64,000 nucleotides of DNA from Streptomyces sp. KMM 9044. Lineage in GTDB: Bacteria > Actinomycetota > Actinomycetes > Streptomycetales > Streptomycetaceae. Location: positions 2,728,001-2,792,000 of the forward strand of contig NZ_CP113910.1 of NCBI RefSeq assembly GCF_024701375.2, in the 5' to 3' direction. Below, piece by piece: positions 60,878 to 64,000 of this stretch (positions within the stretch are counted from its first letter, which is position 1; each line of letters starts with the position of its first letter). The notes beneath the pieces were generated by a model that had not been told where the DNA came from, did not search any database, and saw nothing but the letters and a program-made list of their open reading frames with translations. The position numbers and the translations under genes were made by a program.

Positions 60878-61633
60878 TCACCGGTGGCCGGCCGGCCCCG
60901 GGAGCGTGTGGGGCGGCGGCAGCTCGGCGGCGCCACCCAGGGCGAGAGCGAACAGCTGATGGCGGGCCGCGCCGTCGCTGCGGAGCGGCTGCCGCACCGA
61001 CGCGGGGATGAAGCCCGCGAAGACCGTGCCCACGAGGCCGACCGCGACGGCGTCCAGCCACATCGTGTACGCGGCGGCCGCGGCGCGGCCCATGAGCATG
61101 CGGTAGCCGTGCGCCCCGTGGCCGCGGCTCACCCGGTCGAGGTCGGCAGCGATGGAGATGATGGCCGCCGCATCGCAGAACTCCCGCTGGAGCGTAAGGC
61201 CATGAAGCGCTTCCGGCGCGGGCAGCGGGGCCACCGGGGTGTATGCGCGGTCGCCGGAGTCCAGGCAGAACATGCCCGGTTCCAGGCCATCGAGGCGGAA
61301 TGCGACGATGTCGGTCTGGAGCGGGCACCGCTCCTGCTCGTCCGGCCAGGTCGCCCGGTCCGCGTCGATGCCGCTCGCGACGACTTCGGCGAGGAGGGAC
61401 GCTGCGACCGGGCTGGGATCGAAGATCCTGGTCGAGGTGCGACGCTCAAGGGTCGCGAGGAGGGAGGCCCTGGGGTCCCGCCCCTCCGCCTGCTCGAACC
61501 TGACGGGCGGTCCGAGCGGTACGGGGCCGGGGCTCGCCAGCCGCGGTCGCGTGGAGTCCCCGTCCACGGGGGCCGGTGCCGGGGAACGCAGGGCAGTGAT
61601 CAGATCGGCTGCCAGGTCGTGCGGGCTGCTCAC
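60878..61633 (-). CDS. SagB-type nitroreductase-fold dehydrogenase
   Basis: A 251-residue protein of the nitroreductase fold: LLATLERRTSTRIFDPSPV opens the FMN domain, GMFCLDSGDRAYTPV lies mid-protein, and YRMLMGRAAAAAYTMWLDAV resembles the FMN-binding helix. In TOMM clusters such enzymes oxidise azolines to azoles with FMN. It is a second nitroreductase besides the one fused in the upstream gene, and one of the two may be regulatory or act on another position. GTG at 61633 overlaps the upstream stop. Confidence 0.78.
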   Translation of the reverse strand: MSSPHDLAADLITALRSPAPAPVDGDSTRPRLASPGPVPLGPPVRFEQAEGRDPRASLLATLERRTSTRIFDPSPVAASLLAEVVASGIDADRATWPDEQERCPLQTDIVAFRLDGLEPGMFCLDSGDRAYTPVAPLPAPEALHGLTLQREFCDAAAIISIAADLDRVSRGHGAHGYRMLMGRAAAAAYTMWLDAVAVGLVGTVFAGFIPASVRQPLRSDGAARHQLFALALGGAAELPPPHTLPGPAGHR

Positions 61634-63291
61634 TTGCTGCCTCCCAGGTCGATGACCGCGGTGATCGGTTCGACATCGGGATCGATCCCGAGCGCGGTGG
61701 CGACGGCGTCGTCGTCCCAGTGGGGGCGCGGCGCCAGGCCGATGCCGAGGGTGTGGGCCGCGGCCCGGGCGGTGGCCTGGGCGCAGCCGCTGTCCAGTAG
61801 GACGATGCGCAGTGCGAAGGCCGAGTACTTGCGGGCCACCTTGGGGAAGTCGCCGGTCAGTACGAGGGTCACCGGGGCGTCTCCCGTGACCTCACCCGTG
61901 CCGGAGGACAGCCGGGCAAGGCGGTGCTCAGTGGCCACGTAGCCGTACACACCGGGGGACAGCCCGAGGATGTCCCGTACCACCGCGTACGCCGTGACGG
62001 AACCAATGTTGCCGCCGCTGGCCGTCCACCGGGCCACCTTGTCCTTTTCGTCGGCCTTGATGCCGGCGGTGACGGACAGGAGGAGGGAGACCGCGGCCGC
62101 GTCCAGGGCTGCCGGGACGGCCGGCCGGCCGGTGTCCAGGCGGTGGTGCGCGGGCGGGGGCAGCTCCACGGCCTGGGCGACCGGCCAGGTGCGGGAGACT
62201 CGTTGGAGGGCCAGGTTCGACGGCTTGTAGTGCATCTGGTGCGCCTTGAGGTCCGCGAATTCCTTAGGCGGCATCGCGACCGACGCCTCGAACCGGGTAG
62301 CCAGCGAGGCCCGCTCCAGAGGTGTGCCGGCCGGGGCTTCGGCGGCGGAGCAGCGGGGACAGCCTGGCCGGGTCGCGGAGGAGGCATCCTGGTGGCCCAG
62401 TGTCTCGAGGTCGACGACTCGCCAGCGCATGGGCAGTGGCGAGGGCGTCGTACGGGACACCATGGCGAACAGGTCGCGGGCGAAGAGAGCGGCCGCGAGC
62501 CGGTGGTCGCCGGGCGCAGCTGTCCTTTCGTCGGAGGCGTCCTCGGCGGAGAGGCACTCCAGGCAGGGCGTGATGCGGGGGTCGGTCAGCGGGCCGAGGG
62601 CGGCCTTGCGGCCGTGGACCCGCAGCCGGAGCAGCGGAAGGCCCTTCTCCCAGCAGTGGTCCGCGAGCGCGGCGCCGTCACGCTCATCCTCTGTCCGGTC
62701 CGCTGCTTCGGCCCATACCGCGAGGGTCGTCCCTTCCAAGGGCAGCCCACCTTCGCCACGACGTACGGGCAGGGAGCCGCTGAGCTCCTCCTCCAGCAGC
62801 ACCGTCAGGCCAGGGTCACCGAAGATCTCGACGGACGTGTGGTGAAGTCGGGCGGCTGCCTGTTCCCATGAGGCATTGGCCTCGGTGGCGCTGCCCACCC
62901 GGGACAGGAAGTCGGCGAGCCGGTCGTCGACCTCCCCCGCCACCGGTGCGGTCTCCGTCCCTGCCTCGGGCGGGCCTTCCTCGATCACGCCGGAGGCCCA
63001 CAGCAGTGACAGCGCCTTGAACACGATCTCCTCGGGGCGCCCGAGCCGCACCGCGAGGTCCCCATGGGTGTGGGTCCCGTCGAGCAGGTCGAGCAGGGCG
63101 GGCAACAGGTCGGCGGCGGACCTGCCCCGGAACAGTTGCTTCTTCGGCGTACCGGTCACCACCACCTGGTCCGGCTCGGTGCTGATGACCAGGCCCCGGC
63201 GGAGCCGAGGCCTGCGGGGAATCCGCAGCTGCGGATCGAACCGGGCAGCGGCGCCGATCGAATCGGCCGTGAGCATGGGCTGTTCAGTCAC
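61630..63291 (-). CDS. RRE / E1-like / SagB nitroreductase fusion of a TOMM cluster
   Basis: A 553-residue multidomain protein. Residues about 20-105 resemble a PqqD-like leader-binding domain (RRPRLRRGLVISTEPDQVVV, LLDGTHTHGDLAVRLG). Residues about 130-330 resemble the ThiF/E1-like TOMM partner, with CxxC pairs CLEC and CPRC that could bind zinc. Residues about 355-553 form a SagB nitroreductase domain (GGNIGSVTAYAVVRDILGLS, GVYGYVATEHRLARL). It would bind the leader, aid the YcaO enzyme and oxidise azolines. AAGGAGG nine bases before the GTG at 63291 sets the start. Domain borders are approximate. Confidence 0.8.
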   Translation of the reverse strand: MTEQPMLTADSIGAAARFDPQLRIPRRPRLRRGLVISTEPDQVVVTGTPKKQLFRGRSAADLLPALLDLLDGTHTHGDLAVRLGRPEEIVFKALSLLWASGVIEEGPPEAGTETAPVAGEVDDRLADFLSRVGSATEANASWEQAAARLHHTSVEIFGDPGLTVLLEEELSGSLPVRRGEGGLPLEGTTLAVWAEAADRTEDERDGAALADHCWEKGLPLLRLRVHGRKAALGPLTDPRITPCLECLSAEDASDERTAAPGDHRLAAALFARDLFAMVSRTTPSPLPMRWRVVDLETLGHQDASSATRPGCPRCSAAEAPAGTPLERASLATRFEASVAMPPKEFADLKAHQMHYKPSNLALQRVSRTWPVAQAVELPPPAHHRLDTGRPAVPAALDAAAVSLLLSVTAGIKADEKDKVARWTASGGNIGSVTAYAVVRDILGLSPGVYGYVATEHRLARLSSGTGEVTGDAPVTLVLTGDFPKVARKYSAFALRIVLLDSGCAQATARAAAHTLGIGLAPRPHWDDDAVATALGIDPDVEPITAVIDLGGSK

Positions 63292-63902
63292 TGGGTCGAC
63301 CCTCCTTCGACCGAGGCGAGCGTGCGCCACAGCTCGTCGCTGGTGGCTCGCCCGCGGCAGCGCGTACAGCGGTCCACTGCGACCACCGACGATCTGCTCG
63401 TGGCTCCGCTGATCTGGTCAAACCTGCGTACGGTCCCGCCGAGCCCCTCGCCCGCCGGAGCGCGGAACACCTCGTCCACGGCCTGGTGGGCGAATGCTCC
63501 GGCGATGCCCACGTGGTGGACTGGGTATCCGGAGGGGTGGCGGTCATCGGCGGACGCGGCAGCGCCGTGCCCAGGACGCCGGTGCTGGTCGCGGCGACGT
63601 ACGAAACAGTGGTGGCAAGCGGTCCGGCCGGGGATTACGACGGGGCCGCACTGGACCTCGGTCACGGTGGAGTGGACGCCGAACCACGGCACGCGCCACG
63701 CGAACGCCGCACGGTCCAGGGCCTCGGCAATACGAGGCCGTTCCTGAGCGGTCGCCAGCACGATCAGGTCGGCATGCGGCCACAGGCTCGGATGCGTACC
63801 GCCGTCGATCTCCTGGAGCGCTACGGGATACACGCGCTCCAGACGCCGCGCGACCTCCTTGCCATAGGCATCCGAAGCGAGGACGAGCAGTTCACGGTTC
63901 AT
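63288..63902 (-). CDS. ThiF/E1-like TOMM protein (small)
   Basis: A 204-residue protein. It opens with a Rossmann-like strand (RELLVLASDAYGKEVARRLE), continues with ADLIVLATAQERPRIAEALD and has two CxxC pairs (CHHC and CTRC) typical of the zinc site in ThiF-like cyclodehydratase partners. The region after the first CxxC is His/Arg-rich. It lies between the YcaO gene and the RRE/nitroreductase fusion. GAGG six bases before the ATG at 63902 fixes the start; a GTG at 63914 overlaps the YcaO stop. Confidence 0.75.
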   Translation of the reverse strand: MNRELLVLASDAYGKEVARRLERVYPVALQEIDGGTHPSLWPHADLIVLATAQERPRIAEALDRAAFAWRVPWFGVHSTVTEVQCGPVVIPGRTACHHCFVRRRDQHRRPGHGAAASADDRHPSGYPVHHVGIAGAFAHQAVDEVFRAPAGEGLGGTVRRFDQISGATSRSSVVAVDRCTRCRGRATSDELWRTLASVEGGSTQ

Positions 63903-63910
63903 GTCGCACC

Positions 63911-64000
63911 TCACGCGAAGGGCTGCGGATGGGGATTGATGCCGGCCTCGTCGTGCACTGGGTGGCCCATGGCGCGCGGAGCGTCGTAGAGCCTGGGGTG
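63911..64000 (-). CDS. YcaO-domain cyclodehydratase, C-terminal 29 residues only
   Basis: Only the C-terminus is inside the window: PRLYDAPRAMG followed by NPHPQPFA and the stop. RLYD near the end and a terminal PxPxP run are hallmarks of TOMM YcaO proteins, which use ATP to cyclise Cys/Ser/Thr to azolines. The call is based on these 29 residues and on the ThiF-like, nitroreductase and precursor genes downstream. The rest of the gene lies beyond 64000. Confidence 0.7.
   Translation of the reverse strand, partial: HPRLYDAPRAMGHPVHDEAGINPHPQPFA

Noticed and set aside
43960..64000. CRISPR-associated transposon
   Set aside because: TnsAB fusion invites the idea, but no repeat array and no cas-type gene is present in the window.

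Overview
The window is high-GC DNA (roughly 70%) with strong third-position G/C bias, many GTG starts and ATGA/GTGA gene overlaps. Gene content (teichulosonic-acid-type wall polymer genes, paired nucleoside BMP lipoproteins, a DUF2752/TM2 cluster, an actinobacterial sdhCDAB, a RiPP cluster) points to a Streptomyces chromosome. No rRNA, tRNA or CRISPR array was recognised.

Layout. 1-6.7 kb (minus strand): a nucleoside-type ABC importer (two permeases, a double-cassette ATPase) and two paralogous BMP lipoproteins, with a small methyltransferase between them; the three transcription units share a palindromic upstream element. 7-8.2 kb: M20 amidohydrolase. 8.6-21.1 kb: a cell-wall glycopolymer locus with NeuB-type synthase, a CMP-nonulosonate synthetase/HAD phosphatase fusion, two polysialyltransferase-like enzymes, GT2, a GT8-repeat-pyruvyltransferase fusion and a GT29-like sialyltransferase. 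It resembles the locus linked to teichulosonic (Kdn) acid in S. coelicolor. 21.3-33.3 kb: housekeeping and accessory genes (acyltransferase, LysE exporter, methylmalonyl-CoA mutase large subunit, L,D-transpeptidase, ECF sigma with membrane partner, small hypotheticals, GH20 hexosaminidase). 33.5-40.8 kb: UraD, a complete IS982-like insertion sequence, sdhCDAB, TM2/DUF2752 genes, a VOC protein.

41-51.4 kb: a TetR gene faces an MMPL transporter gene that has lost its N-terminus exactly where a 5'-TGT transposon-like end begins (43,960). Next come a TnsA-TnsB fusion (E-D-K nuclease plus DD(35)E transposase), a TnsC ATPase and a very long TniQ/TnsD-like protein (about 1,000 residues once a one-base frameshift in a G6 run is corrected). 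Its C-terminus carries three helix-turn-helix units and two LysR-type winged helices. This is a Tn7-like element; its far end was not found in the window.

51.4-64 kb: a small secreted protein with a decayed copy, then a minus-strand RiPP cluster: YcaO (only the C-terminus is visible), ThiF-like protein, an RRE/E1-like/nitroreductase fusion, a second nitroreductase, five short precursors sharing an ASCPA core, a strong hairpin, an RRE-M50 metalloprotease, a split LanB dehydratase, and an ABC exporter with its own regulator. The genes predict a linear azol(in)e- and dehydroamino-acid-containing peptide family related in logic to goadsporin, but with Ser/Thr-rich cores holding one or two Cys. 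Because no second transposon end appears before 64 kb, the RiPP cluster may be cargo of the Tn7-like element; that is inference.
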